Below, in pieces: positions 35,719-44,950 of a stretch of DNA of 64,000 nucleotides. The stretch covers positions 310,001 to 374,000 of the forward strand of contig JAWKVP010000004.1 of NCBI GenBank assembly GCA_041398005.1, read 5' to 3'. The notes below the pieces were generated by a model. That model did no database searches. It was not told the DNA's origin and was given only the letters and a program-made list of their open reading frames with translations. The position numbers were made by a program, and so were the translations under genes. Each line of letters opens with the position of its first letter. Position 1 is the first letter of the stretch. Source of the stretch: JAGREO01 sp020446285. Lineage in GTDB: Bacteria; Pseudomonadota; Alphaproteobacteria; Geminicoccales; Geminicoccaceae.

Positions 35719-36789
35719 TCAGGTGACCCGACCGCGCGCGTTCACCGTCTCGATAGCAACCACCTCGCCGCCACGCGCGAGAACGACCGTGTCGAACAGG
35801 TTGGAAACGGGACAGACATGGTTGGGCACGATACGAACCCGCTCGCCGATGGCGGGTTTCGTCGCGGATGCCGAAAGATCGACATGACCATGCTCCTCGC
35901 TCAGCCGGAAAATCCTGGCATCGGGATATTCGACGATCATGCCATGTCCCGACAATCCGCCGAGATCGCTGGTCAGCGACTTGGAACCCGCATCGATACA
36001 GGCACGATCGCCATGCCTGCTGACGAATGTCGCATGAACATGCAGCGCGCAATCCTCGAAGCTGCCGGAGCCTGCCTTTTCCTGCATGCGGTCGAAGTAG
36101 ATGTAGGTGCCCGCACGATGTTCCGTAGCGTTGGTCACCTCATGCGCCCGCCACATGTCCGGAGAGCCGCCATTGGATCGGATGTCCGTTTCGATGCCGC
36201 TTTCCTTCAGCCGACCGGTCGCATCGTCGAAAAACGCCTGAACACGCGACGCGGCACCCACCGGCGGATAGGTGAAAAAGCCCCGGCAGGAGAGACCCGG
36301 CGTGCGCTCGATCGTTTTGGCGAGACCGACCGCCTCCTCGACACTGGAAACGCCGCAGCGGCCGGCACCCGAATCGAACTCGATGACCAGTCCGACCTCG
36401 CATCCGGCACTCGCCATTGCGGCTCCCATGGGCGCCACCATGGCCTCATTGTCGCACGCCAGCGTCAACCGGCAGCGGCGACCAAGCGCCGCCGCCCGGG
36501 CAAGTTTCGCCGGGCCCATGATGTTGAAGGGTATCATGATGTCGAGCGGACCCAGATCGGCCAGCCCCTCGACCATCGCCTCGGCCTCGCCGAGTTTCTG
36601 GCAGGCGATGCCCGATGCCCCCTTTTCGAGCTGCATGCGGGTGAAGCGGACGAGCTTGTGGGTCTTGATGTGCGGACGATTGGCGATCCCATGCTGATCG
36701 AGATAGCCCTGCCAGCGATCGAGATTACGCTCGACCCGATCCAGGTCGATCACGGCACAGGGTGTCTCGATATCGTCGATCATGGTCAT
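35719..36789 (-). CDS. D-threonine aldolase / D-serine dehydratase-like PLP enzyme
   Basis: A 356-residue fold-type III PLP protein. The PLP Lys is probably 42 in RPHIKTHK. The C-terminal metal-binding motif NHVCPVSNL (His324, Cys326) is diagnostic of the DSD1/D-threonine aldolase family. These enzymes cleave D-3-hydroxy amino acids or dehydrate D-serine; the substrate is not predictable. The start overlaps the stop of the large coiled-coil gene (ATGA). Met3 (36783) is an alternative start. glgC follows after 92 bases. Confidence 0.9.
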   Translation of the reverse strand: MTMIDDIETPCAVIDLDRVERNLDRWQGYLDQHGIANRPHIKTHKLVRFTRMQLEKGASGIACQKLGEAEAMVEGLADLGPLDIMIPFNIMGPAKLARAAALGRRCRLTLACDNEAMVAPMGAAMASAGCEVGLVIEFDSGAGRCGVSSVEEAVGLAKTIERTPGLSCRGFFTYPPVGAASRVQAFFDDATGRLKESGIETDIRSNGGSPDMWRAHEVTNATEHRAGTYIYFDRMQEKAGSGSFEDCALHVHATFVSRHGDRACIDAGSKSLTSDLGGLSGHGMIVEYPDARIFRLSEEHGHVDLSASATKPAIGERVRIVPNHVCPVSNLFDTVVLARGGEVVAIETVNARGRVT

Positions 36790-39575
36790 CGTGGAGCCGG
36801 CTCCGGCGGTCTGGGGGTGTAACGGACGAGCAGGTTTTCCACCTGCCGCATGCGACGACGAAGCGTGTCAAGTTCATCGGCAAGGACCGCATTCTCGTCA
36901 CGGACATTATTCAGCTCGGCCTGCATGCGACCGGCATCCGTCCCGCCCTCTCCGTCAGACGCGTCTCCGTCGGATACCGGTCCGGCTGCTTCCAGCGCAT
37001 CGATCTGTCGCTGCAATTCAACCTGATCGCGCTCGTGTTCCTCGCGGGCCGCGACAAGTGCCGCGCTTGTGCTTTCGAGTGCCGCGTCACGCTCGGAGGT
37101 CAGATCCGCGATACGTTCGTCGAGCGAGCGCACCTGCGCCTGAGCCGCTGCGAGCGCTGCCTCGAGCCGTTCGATTTCGCCGGCATCGACGACATCGACC
37201 GCCGCACCGCCCGTCCGCGCACCGACGTTTCCTGCATCGGCGAGGGTGGCCGCAAGCGCATCGCGTTCGGCTACGAGCAAGCTCCGTTCGTCCCGCCAGG
37301 ACTGTTCGACCTCTTCGAGAGCCTTCGCCCGTTCTCTTGCCTCGATGAGTTGCGCACGCAGCTCGGTGATCGTCGCCTCGCCTGCATCATCGGCGGCACG
37401 AAGACTGGCAAGCCTTGTATCCAACCGCTCGTTTTCGGCCGCCATCTGCCGGGTTTCGGTCTTGAGCGCCGCGAGCGCCTCCTCGACCTCGAGACGCCCG
37501 GCACGCGCCGCATCCCGTTCACCGACAAGGGCCTGCATCCGCTCGGAAACCGCCCCCGTGGCGGCCGCGAGTTCCTCGCCCTGAACCACCAGCTGCGCCT
37601 GTGCCTCGTCGCGTTCACGCCTGAGTGTTTCCATCTCGGACGTCATTGTCTCATTCGACCGGGCGAGCTGCGAGCGCAAGTCCTCGAGCTCGGCAAGCGC
37701 CGCATCCCGTTCAGCGGAAATTCCGCTGATCCCGTTTGCAACCTCGTCACGCGCGGCAGAAAGCTCGCCCTGCATGGTTTCGAGCCGTGCACGCGCATCA
37801 TCGCGTTCCTGTGTCAGCGACACGATCTCGTCCGCGAGATCCGTACTCGATGTTGCAAGATCGGTCCGGAGAGTTTCAATCTGTGCCCGCGCTTCGTCGC
37901 GCTCCCGCGTCAGCGATGCGATCTCGCCCGACAGATCCGTATTCGACGTCGCAAGCTCCGTCCTCAGCGTATCGAGCTGTGCCTGAATCGTGTCCCGTTC
38001 CTCACGGGCGGACTGCACCGACGCTTCCGTCGTTTCCCTTGCCCTGGCGAGATCCGTACGAACCGTTTCCAGCTCCGCAAGCGCCGTGTCGCGCTGCTGG
38101 ACGACGGACTGCATCGACGCGAGCGCGGCATTGCGCTCCTGCGCGGCGCGCTGCATCTCCCGCTCATGGTCCACCCGAAGCTCATCAAGAAGCGCCTGAT
38201 TCTGCAAGACGGTGGATTCTCCGTCTGCCTTGATCGCAGCGAGTTCCGTTTCAAGTGCAGCGACCCGTTCGCCGGCGCTGGCGGCCTCCGTCCGTGCCGC
38301 CTCCAGCTCGGAAGCCAGTTCGGCCCTGCCCCGGGCCACGGCATCGCGCTCGGTGGCAAGATCGGTGATCCGCGCCTCGGAAGAGAGACGCAGACTGTCC
38401 AGCTCCGCCTGGACCCCGGCAAGATCACCGGAACCCTGCTCCTGCGCACGCGCAAGCTCCGCTTCCAGCGCGAGAATGCCAGCCTGCGCATCGAGGAGAA
38501 GCCGGTCGCGCGCCTCCAGCTCCTGTTCGAGAACAAGACGCTGTTCGCCGGCCTCGCGCGTATCTTGCTCCGCCACCGAAAGGCGTTCCTGCAAACCGGC
38601 GAGCTCATCGGCGGAACCTGTCAGCTGCCGCAATTCCGATATCTCTGCCTCGAGCTGCGCAGTGCGTCCCGCCGCTTCCTCGATCATCCGGTCGCGTGCG
38701 GCGAGTTCGATCGTCTGCGCCTCGATGCGCCGGCGAAGGTCGGCAGAAGGTACCGCACCGTCTCCGTCCGACCCGCCGGCTTCGCCGTTGGCGAGCATCA
38801 TCGCCTCGAGTTCCGCCACATTCGACCTGAGCGCGACGATCTCCTCGTTGGCGGCCTGCAGTTCGGCGTTCCTGTCCGGTGCGGTCCCGTCTGCCGTCTC
38901 CGCAGACGCGGCCGAGCCCGCCTCGAGTTCGGCAACAAGAGCGAGGAGACGGTCGACCTGTTCGCGCGCCGCATCGCGCTCGCCAGCAGCGAGACGAAGC
39001 TCGATCCGTGCCGCCTCCAGTTCTGCGAGCGGATCCGAGCCGGAGATGCTATCCGCTCCGTCCACCGATGCCGGATCGGCACCGTTCGAAGCCAGTTCCG
39101 TCTCCAGTGCCGCGATCCGCGCCCGGGCCGCTTCAAGAGCCGCCCGTTCCTCGACCTGCTGCACGCGCAGCCGCTCGTTTTCAGCAAGCGAGGCCGCGAG
39201 GTCGCTGCCGACGGACGTGGCATCCGCACCTTCCCCGCCATCGGCCGGTTGTGCGGCAAGGAGCGATTCCAGTCTGGCGATTTCCGCACGGGCCGCATCG
39301 AGATCGGCAGAAGCTCCCGGCGAACCACCGGCGACATTCACCGTATCGGTGAGGCGGGCAATCTCCTTCTGTCCCGCGTCATAGCGGAAATAGCCGTAGG
39401 CAAGCGCTCCGGCGAGAGCGAGAGCGACGACAGTCATCAACGCCAGAGCGATGCGAAGTCCCGAACCTCCCTGCTCCTCCACCACGACATGCGGCTCGCC
39501 GAGCATGGCCGCTCTGGCGTACATCGCACTGCCGCGCTTGTCGAAGCGGCGCTTACCCTCGATCTTTCCGGCCAT
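36786..39575 (-). CDS. 929-residue membrane-anchored coiled-coil protein with 32-residue repeats
   Basis: Function unknown. A basic cytoplasmic N-terminus and one helix (41-63) are followed by about 860 residues of almost continuous coiled coil rich in Ala/Glu/Arg/Leu, probably periplasmic. Residues 473-696 form seven tandem 32-residue repeats with Leu at position 5 and an Arg-Asp pair at positions 23-24 (usually E-R-D); the units at 537-568 and 569-600 are the most alike. The spacing 32 = three heptads plus one hendecad. The C-terminus is proline-rich (YTPRPPEPAPR). There is no enzymatic domain. The stop overlaps the aldolase start. ATG 39575 is chosen because it places the helix near the N-terminus. 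Confidence 0.82.
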   Translation of the reverse strand: MAGKIEGKRRFDKRGSAMYARAAMLGEPHVVVEEQGGSGLRIALALMTVVALALAGALAYGYFRYDAGQKEIARLTDTVNVAGGSPGASADLDAARAEIARLESLLAAQPADGGEGADATSVGSDLAASLAENERLRVQQVEERAALEAARARIAALETELASNGADPASVDGADSISGSDPLAELEAARIELRLAAGERDAAREQVDRLLALVAELEAGSAASAETADGTAPDRNAELQAANEEIVALRSNVAELEAMMLANGEAGGSDGDGAVPSADLRRRIEAQTIELAARDRMIEEAAGRTAQLEAEISELRQLTGSADELAGLQERLSVAEQDTREAGEQRLVLEQELEARDRLLLDAQAGILALEAELARAQEQGSGDLAGVQAELDSLRLSSEARITDLATERDAVARGRAELASELEAARTEAASAGERVAALETELAAIKADGESTVLQNQALLDELRVDHEREMQRAAQERNAALASMQSVVQQRDTALAELETVRTDLARARETTEASVQSAREERDTIQAQLDTLRTELATSNTDLSGEIASLTRERDEARAQIETLRTDLATSSTDLADEIVSLTQERDDARARLETMQGELSAARDEVANGISGISAERDAALAELEDLRSQLARSNETMTSEMETLRRERDEAQAQLVVQGEELAAATGAVSERMQALVGERDAARAGRLEVEEALAALKTETRQMAAENERLDTRLASLRAADDAGEATITELRAQLIEARERAKALEEVEQSWRDERSLLVAERDALAATLADAGNVGARTGGAAVDVVDAGEIERLEAALAAAQAQVRSLDERIADLTSERDAALESTSAALVAAREEHERDQVELQRQIDALEAAGPVSDGDASDGEGGTDAGRMQAELNNVRDENAVLADELDTLRRRMRQVENLLVRYTPRPPEPAPR

Positions 39576-39817
39576 GGGCCTCTCGTGTCCGTGTAAGAAA
39601 ACCGGCCCGACAGTATCGCCTAATTCCCCGTGTGGCGAGAGTGTGTCGGCCGGATCGGGATGCCTTCGGTACGGCCGCGCGCGGGGCGCGTCAATCTCGA
39701 CATCTTGTGCCGGGCTCCCGCTGCATTTATGAATCCGCTTGCGGCTTCTCCTCGGGCTCCAGGGTGCCGTCGCTTGGGCGCGCGCATTTTCCTGTGTTTT
39801 CAAAGGGCCTCGGGATT

Positions 39818-39828
39818 GTCTGACAGAC
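39818..39828. promoter_or_regulatory. GntR/FadR-type palindrome before the TRAP operon
   Basis: GTCTG-A-CAGAC, preceded by AT-T, lies 40 bases upstream of the binding protein gene. FCD-type GntR repressors commonly bind TTGTCTGACAA-like sites in front of organic-acid transport genes. No GntR gene is in the window, so this is a pattern match only. Confidence 0.4.
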
Positions 39829-39868
39829 TGCCGAACCCGGCAGAAGCAAGGAAAACGGAGGTTAAACC

Positions 39869-40981
39869 ATGAAAAGACGTGATTTCGTTCGCAGCACTGC
39901 CGCAGGTGGTGCGGCGATTGGTGCCGCCGCTGCCGCCACTTCCGGCTTCCCGATGCCCGCGGTGGCGCAGGGGCGCAAGGACATGGTCATCGTCTCGACC
40001 TGGCCGCGCGACTTCCCCGGCCTCGGACTGAGCGCCCAGCGCCTCGCCGCACGGATCACCGAACTCACCGAGGGTGCGATCACCACCGAATATTTCGCCG
40101 CCGGCGAACGGGTCGGCGCGTTCGACAGCTTCGACGAAGTCGCATCGGGCAATGCGCAGGCCTATATCGGCGCTGATTATTACTGGAAGGGCAAGCATCC
40201 CGGCTGGGCCTATTTCACCTCCGTGCCATTCGGAATGACCACCCCCGAGTGGAATGCCTGGATCAAGTTCAAGGGCGGTCAGGCGCTCTGGGACGAACTC
40301 GGTTCCGAATTCGGCCTCAAATGCCTGCCCTGCGGTTCCACCGGCACGCAGATGGGCGGCTGGTTCAACATCGAGGTCGAGACGGCCGACGATCTCAAGG
40401 GCCTCAAGATGCGCATCCCCGGCCTCGGCGGCGACGTCATGGCCAAGCTCGGCGCCTCCCCGGTCTCGCTGCCCGGTGGCCAGATCTACGAGAATCTCGT
40501 CTCCGGCGCCATCGACGCTACCGAGTGGGTCGGCCCCTACAATGACTATTTCCTGAAATTCTACGAAGCCGCGAAATACTATTACTATCCCGGCATGCAC
40601 GAGCCCGGCGGCGGTCTCTCGCTCGGCATGAACAAGGATTTCTGGGAAAATCTCAGCGCGCACGAGAAGGCGATCGTCACCGCTGCCGCCAACGAGGAGC
40701 TGGCAGCCCAGTACGAAGAGACGATGGCGTTCAACGGCGAGTATCTCAAGAAGCTCATCAACGAACATGGCGTCGAGTTGCGCCAGTTCTCCGATGAAAT
40801 CTACGACAGTTTCGGCGAGGCTGCCGCCGAGGTTTTTGCCGAGACCCGCGAGCACAGTGATCTCGCCGCGAGAATCGACGACTCCTTCCAGGCCAACCTG
40901 CTCGAGATCGGTTCGTGGGAGGCAATCGCCGAAGTCGCATTCTCGCGCCAACGCAACCGCGTTCTCGGTATCGGCGGCTAG
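39869..40981 (+). CDS. TRAP transporter substrate-binding protein, TakP-like
   Basis: A 370-residue DctP-family periplasmic protein. The N-terminus MKRRDFVRSTAAGG is a twin-arginine signal, cleaved near PAVAQG (residue 34). TGTQMGGWF and the aromatic segment VGPYNDYFLKFYEAAKYYYY resemble TakP, the 2-oxoacid-binding protein, and related sugar-acid binders. The binding arginine is probably in LKMRIPGLGG. GGAGG lies 7 bases before ATG. It is first of the three TRAP genes, separated from the small permease gene by a 255-base gap with strong secondary structure. Confidence 0.92.
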   Translation: MKRRDFVRSTAAGGAAIGAAAAATSGFPMPAVAQGRKDMVIVSTWPRDFPGLGLSAQRLAARITELTEGAITTEYFAAGERVGAFDSFDEVASGNAQAYIGADYYWKGKHPGWAYFTSVPFGMTTPEWNAWIKFKGGQALWDELGSEFGLKCLPCGSTGTQMGGWFNIEVETADDLKGLKMRIPGLGGDVMAKLGASPVSLPGGQIYENLVSGAIDATEWVGPYNDYFLKFYEAAKYYYYPGMHEPGGGLSLGMNKDFWENLSAHEKAIVTAAANEELAAQYEETMAFNGEYLKKLINEHGVELRQFSDEIYDSFGEAAAEVFAETREHSDLAARIDDSFQANLLEIGSWEAIAEVAFSRQRNRVLGIGG

Positions 40982-41236
40982 GCCCGCCAGCAAGCCGACG
41001 GGCCGGCATGACCCGAAACAGCGATACCGTTGCCCTTGCCCGCCGCATTGTCATCCCGACAGGATGGCAGTGCGGGACGGGCAAGGGCATGGTGTCGTTG
41101 CAACAGCCCGTCGCGACGGAAGACGGGTGTCATTTCCGGGTTGGCAGCAGGGGGCCCGTCCCGATACGACGCTGGTGAACAGTCCGGTGTGAAACCAGGA
41201 ACCGACAATCAGGGCAGGCAGCGAGGGCAAAGCAAA
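40982..41236. repeat. intercistronic inverted repeats in the TRAP operon
   Basis: A small hairpin (GGCCCG ... CGGGCC, 40981-41004) abuts the stop codon. It is followed by a long imperfect palindrome: left arm 41019-41056, right arm 41062-41100, 5-base loop, core GCCCTTGCCCG / CGGGCAAGGGC. In RNA it would form a hairpin of about 38 base pairs. Such structures often protect the upstream mRNA, giving more binding protein than permease. It could also be a mobile palindromic element. Confidence 0.75.
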
Positions 41237-42247
41237 ATGACAGCAGCTTCGGATTCTGCTGCGGGCAGCCGTGATGAACTTGTGCGCCAGGGCCAGCCGG
41301 CCATTCCGGTGCGGATTCTCGGCTGGCTCACTCTGGCCATGCTCGCGGCCTATCTGATCAACAGCTGGCTCACCTATGTGCGCGGCTGGCCCGGCACCGC
41401 AGCTGCGCTCGAGGGCGGCAGTGCCACAGGTTTCGTACAGATCGCGATCTATGCGGTGCTGGCGCTCGGCGCGATCACCTTTGTCCTTCGTACACCGGAA
41501 ACGACGCTTCGGATGGATGGCGACAGGATCTCGCGTTTCAACGCATGGCTCGTACGCGCCGCCTTCTGGTCGGTCCTGCTGGTCGGCATCGCCGATGCGG
41601 CGATTTCCTTCATGCGGGTCGAAAATCTCCTCGATGTCTATGTCGGTCCGCAGATGGCAACCGATATCGGCCGGCCACAATATCGCGGCCCGTATATTCA
41701 CCTGCCGCTCATCGGTGTCGGGATGCTTCTGGCGCTGGTCACCCGCACGCTAGGCTTTACCTGGCTTGCGCTGCTCGTCGTGGTCGCAGAACTGATGATT
41801 GTACTCGCACGCTTCATCTTCTCCTACGAACAGGCGTTCATGGGCGATCTGGTGCGTTTCTGGTATGCCGCATTGTTCCTCTTCGCCAGCGCCTACACGC
41901 TCATCGACGAAGGCCATGTGCGGGTCGACGTGCTCTATGCCGGCATGAAGGATACGACCAAGGGCATGGTCAACGCCGTCGGCTCGATCCTGCTCGGCAT
42001 CATCTTCTGCTGGGTTATCCTGTTCGTTGGCATGGGCAACAGGTCTGCAATCATCATCAGTCCGCTCGTCAATTTCGAAGTCTCGCAGTCGGGCTTCGGG
42101 ATGTATGTCAAATATCTCATGGCCGGCTTTCTCGGCATCTTCGCCATCACCATGATGATCCAGTTCGTCAGCTATCTGTTCGAGGCCGTTGCCGACTGGC
42201 GCGGCGAGCCGGGAGCGCGGGAAATCTCCGCTCCCTCGGCCCACTAG
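41237..42247 (+). CDS. TRAP transporter small permease (DctQ-type)
   Basis: A 336-residue membrane protein. The C-terminal half (about 190-320) is the DctQ domain with FIFSYEQAFMGDLVRFWYA and EGHVRVDVLY. The N-terminal half adds extra hydrophobic helices (about 28-50, 70-90, 108-130), making it about twice the usual DctQ length, as is seen in TakP-linked systems. ATG 41237 follows a weak AGCAAA site. It couples with the large permease, whose start lies 27 bases after its stop. Confidence 0.9.
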   Translation: MTAASDSAAGSRDELVRQGQPAIPVRILGWLTLAMLAAYLINSWLTYVRGWPGTAAALEGGSATGFVQIAIYAVLALGAITFVLRTPETTLRMDGDRISRFNAWLVRAAFWSVLLVGIADAAISFMRVENLLDVYVGPQMATDIGRPQYRGPYIHLPLIGVGMLLALVTRTLGFTWLALLVVVAELMIVLARFIFSYEQAFMGDLVRFWYAALFLFASAYTLIDEGHVRVDVLYAGMKDTTKGMVNAVGSILLGIIFCWVILFVGMGNRSAIIISPLVNFEVSQSGFGMYVKYLMAGFLGIFAITMMIQFVSYLFEAVADWRGEPGAREISAPSAH

Positions 42248-42274
42248 TCCAGCCGCGCCCCGGAGCGACGCACC

Positions 42275-44938
42275 ATGGAACTTCTCTTTCTCGCTCTCCT
42301 GATCCTGCTGATGGCAATCGCGCTCGGTTCGGGTTTTCCGGTGGCCTTCTCGCTACCCGGATCGGCCATTCTGACCGTGCTGATCGCCGCCGGTGCGGGC
42401 TGGCTCTTCACCGGCAATATCGATGCCTATTTCGCCCATGGCGGGCCGGGCCAGTGGCTCTCCGCCGGTGTGACCAACCTGCGCGGGGTCTACTGGGAGG
42501 TCGAACGGGATACGCTCATAGCGATTCCGCTGTTCATCTTCATGGGCATCATGCTGCAGCGCTCGAAGATCGCCGAGGATCTCCTCGTCACCATGGCCCA
42601 GCTCTTCGGGCCGATCCGTGGCGGCCTCGGCATTTCGGTCGTCTTCGTCGGCGCGCTGCTCGCTGCCACGACCGGCATCGTCGGCGCCACCGTGGTCGCC
42701 ATGGGCCTGATCTCGCTGCCGGCGATGTTGCGCAGCAACTATTCCAAGAGCCTCGCCACCGGCACGATTGCCGCTTCCGGGACGCTCGGGCAGATCATAC
42801 CGCCATCGATCGTGCTCATCATTCTTGCCGACCAGCTCGCCAGCGCCGTCGATCAGGCGAGCACCACGCGCAAGGCGCTGTTCAAGGCGAGTACCGGCGA
42901 ACTGTCGATGCCATCGGAGTTCGATGTCGCCTCGACGAGCGCCGGCGAGATGTTTCTCGGTGCGCTCGTTCCGGGCCTCGTGCTGGTGGCGCTCTACATG
43001 ATCTTCATACTGGTCTATGCGCTGATCCGGCCGAATGTGGCACCGGCAGTGCATACGGGCGAGCGCTTCGACGGAGCCTTCTGGTTCAAGGTGGCCATCA
43101 CCCTCATACCACCGCTCGCATTGATCTTCCTCGTCCTCGGCTCGATCCTGACGGGCATCGCGACGGTTAACCAGGCGGGCGCTATCGGTGCCGCCGGCGC
43201 GCTTATCATGGCCGGATACCGGCTCACGGACGGCAGACGCGGCTCATTCGCTCCGGCGATCCTCGCACTCGCGTCGCTCGGCGTCATCGCCTTCGTCCTC
43301 GCCAATTATGATACCAACATCAAGAACATCCAGACCGAGGCTGATGCCTTCGGCATCAATCTCGCCATCGGTGCCGTGATCATGCTCTGCCTGTCGCTGG
43401 TCTGGAGCGGCATCCGCGTCATGCGCATCGACGGCACGCTGCAAGCGGTCATGCTGGAGACAGCCAAGACCACCTCGCTGGTCTTCATCATTCTTCTCGG
43501 CGCAGCGATGCTCACCGCCGCCTTTCGCGCATTCGGCGGCGAGGAGCTGGTCCGGCATTTTCTCGAGACGCTTCCAGGCGGCTTCTGGTCGCAGTTCATC
43601 ATCGTCATGGCGGTGATTTTCATCCTCGGATTCTTCCTGGATTTCATCGAGATCGCCGTGGTGGTGGTGCCGATCGTGGCGCCGATCCTGCTCGCCGATC
43701 CGGCGGCCAATGTCACCGCCGTCTGGCTCGGCGTGATGATCGGTCTCAACATCCAGACGAGTTTCCTCACCCCGCCCTTCGGTTTCGCACTTTTCTATCT
43801 GCGCGGCGTCGCGCCTGCGGTCGTGCGGACACTGGACATGTACAAGGGCGTGATCCCGTTCATCGCCCTGCAACTTCTGGCTCTCGCCATTGTCGGCTAT
43901 TATCCGACGCTCGTGAACTATCTGCCGGCTCGCGTTTCGCTCACCTCCCAGACCGCACCGCCACCGGTCAATCCGCGACTGCAGCCCTGCATGGAGGAAC
44001 TGCTGTTCGCCACCTATGAACGCGACGGGGAACGGTTGCGGTCGGCGATGGACGAACTGACCTCGATGGATCTCACCGCTCTTTCCGAAGATGCCCGCGA
44101 GGCCGTCGAAGACAGCCTCGAAAGTGCCCGCTCGGTTTTCGGGATCATCGAAGAGGTCAAGGCAGCGCAGGCGGAAGCCGAGGCGTTTGCGGTCGACTAC
44201 CGCCCGCTGCATGCGGACGTCAGCAATCTCCAGCGCCTGATCCGCCAGATCGAAACCGAGCTCGAAGGGCTCGAGCGCGATGCGTCGCACATGGCGGCCA
44301 ATCCCAATGCCAGCGACGCAGCGAAGGCACGTCTTGCCGACCGCAAGGCCCTCCTCGAAAACGAACGCCAGTCGATCGAGGCACAGATCCCCGCCGACTG
44401 GGATGAAAAGCACAAGGCCTATCTGCAACTGGCGGGCGCCGAGAACCGTGCGCGCATGCAGTATCGCCGTGCTGCCGACGATTCATACGAGGGTATCGCC
44501 GAGGTTCGCCTGCTGCTCGCCCAGGCCGATACCATCGCGGCCATCCGCCCTGAGATCGAGGCCTTGCGCCCGCTGGTCGACAATGCCGGCGGCGCAGAAG
44601 TGCAGGAAGCGATCAAGCTGGTAGAGGAACGCCTCGGTGCGCTGGATGGTGCAGGCGATATCCGCTCACCGCTGTCAAAGGCGCGACGGGCGATGAAACC
44701 CGGTCAGGAGAATCGTGAGGAAGCCAGCGCGTTGCTCGACGAGTCGCTGGCCGCACAGGCCGTCGAGGCGGAGTGGCGATCGAACGCCGCAGCCGCGATC
44801 GGCGAGGAGCTCGATTCCTACGAGGTCACGATCCGCGACTCGCTCGGCCTGCGGCAGCAACCGCGCCTTGGCGAGGAGATGGCGAAGGAGGTTGCGGCCT
44901 GCATGGCCCATCACCGCGACATCTCGCTGAATTTCTGA
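42275..44938 (+). CDS. TRAP transporter large permease (DctM-type) with long C-terminal extension
   Basis: An 887-residue protein. Residues 1 to about 550 are the DctM transport domain with many helices (GSGFPVAFSLPGSA, GIVGATVVAMGLISLP, FFLDFIEIAVVVVPI, TSFLTPPFGFALFYLRG), which drives uptake with the Na+ gradient. From about 560 to the end there are some 325 soluble residues. They are highly charged and predicted helical or coiled coil, with no recognised domain (LSEDAREAVEDSLESARSV; KARLADRKALLENERQSIEA). Ordinary DctM proteins lack this. There is no internal stop or start suggesting two genes. Confidence 0.9.
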   Translation: MELLFLALLILLMAIALGSGFPVAFSLPGSAILTVLIAAGAGWLFTGNIDAYFAHGGPGQWLSAGVTNLRGVYWEVERDTLIAIPLFIFMGIMLQRSKIAEDLLVTMAQLFGPIRGGLGISVVFVGALLAATTGIVGATVVAMGLISLPAMLRSNYSKSLATGTIAASGTLGQIIPPSIVLIILADQLASAVDQASTTRKALFKASTGELSMPSEFDVASTSAGEMFLGALVPGLVLVALYMIFILVYALIRPNVAPAVHTGERFDGAFWFKVAITLIPPLALIFLVLGSILTGIATVNQAGAIGAAGALIMAGYRLTDGRRGSFAPAILALASLGVIAFVLANYDTNIKNIQTEADAFGINLAIGAVIMLCLSLVWSGIRVMRIDGTLQAVMLETAKTTSLVFIILLGAAMLTAAFRAFGGEELVRHFLETLPGGFWSQFIIVMAVIFILGFFLDFIEIAVVVVPIVAPILLADPAANVTAVWLGVMIGLNIQTSFLTPPFGFALFYLRGVAPAVVRTLDMYKGVIPFIALQLLALAIVGYYPTLVNYLPARVSLTSQTAPPPVNPRLQPCMEELLFATYERDGERLRSAMDELTSMDLTALSEDAREAVEDSLESARSVFGIIEEVKAAQAEAEAFAVDYRPLHADVSNLQRLIRQIETELEGLERDASHMAANPNASDAAKARLADRKALLENERQSIEAQIPADWDEKHKAYLQLAGAENRARMQYRRAADDSYEGIAEVRLLLAQADTIAAIRPEIEALRPLVDNAGGAEVQEAIKLVEERLGALDGAGDIRSPLSKARRAMKPGQENREEASALLDESLAAQAVEAEWRSNAAAAIGEELDSYEVTIRDSLGLRQQPRLGEEMAKEVAACMAHHRDISLNF

Positions 44939-44950
44939 GTGGTCCGGATA

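Noticed and set aside
37771..37990. Direct repeats near 37.8-38.0 kb as a CRISPR-like array
   Set aside because: They are the coding repeats of the 32-residue coiled-coil units, with no spacers and imperfect identity.
36762..39596. A 944-codon open frame on the plus strand across the coiled-coil gene
   Set aside because: The antisense of long Glu/Ala/Arg coiled coils is naturally open (Leu/Arg/Ser/Gly rich). The minus-strand protein has a membrane anchor, ordered repeats and an operon overlap.
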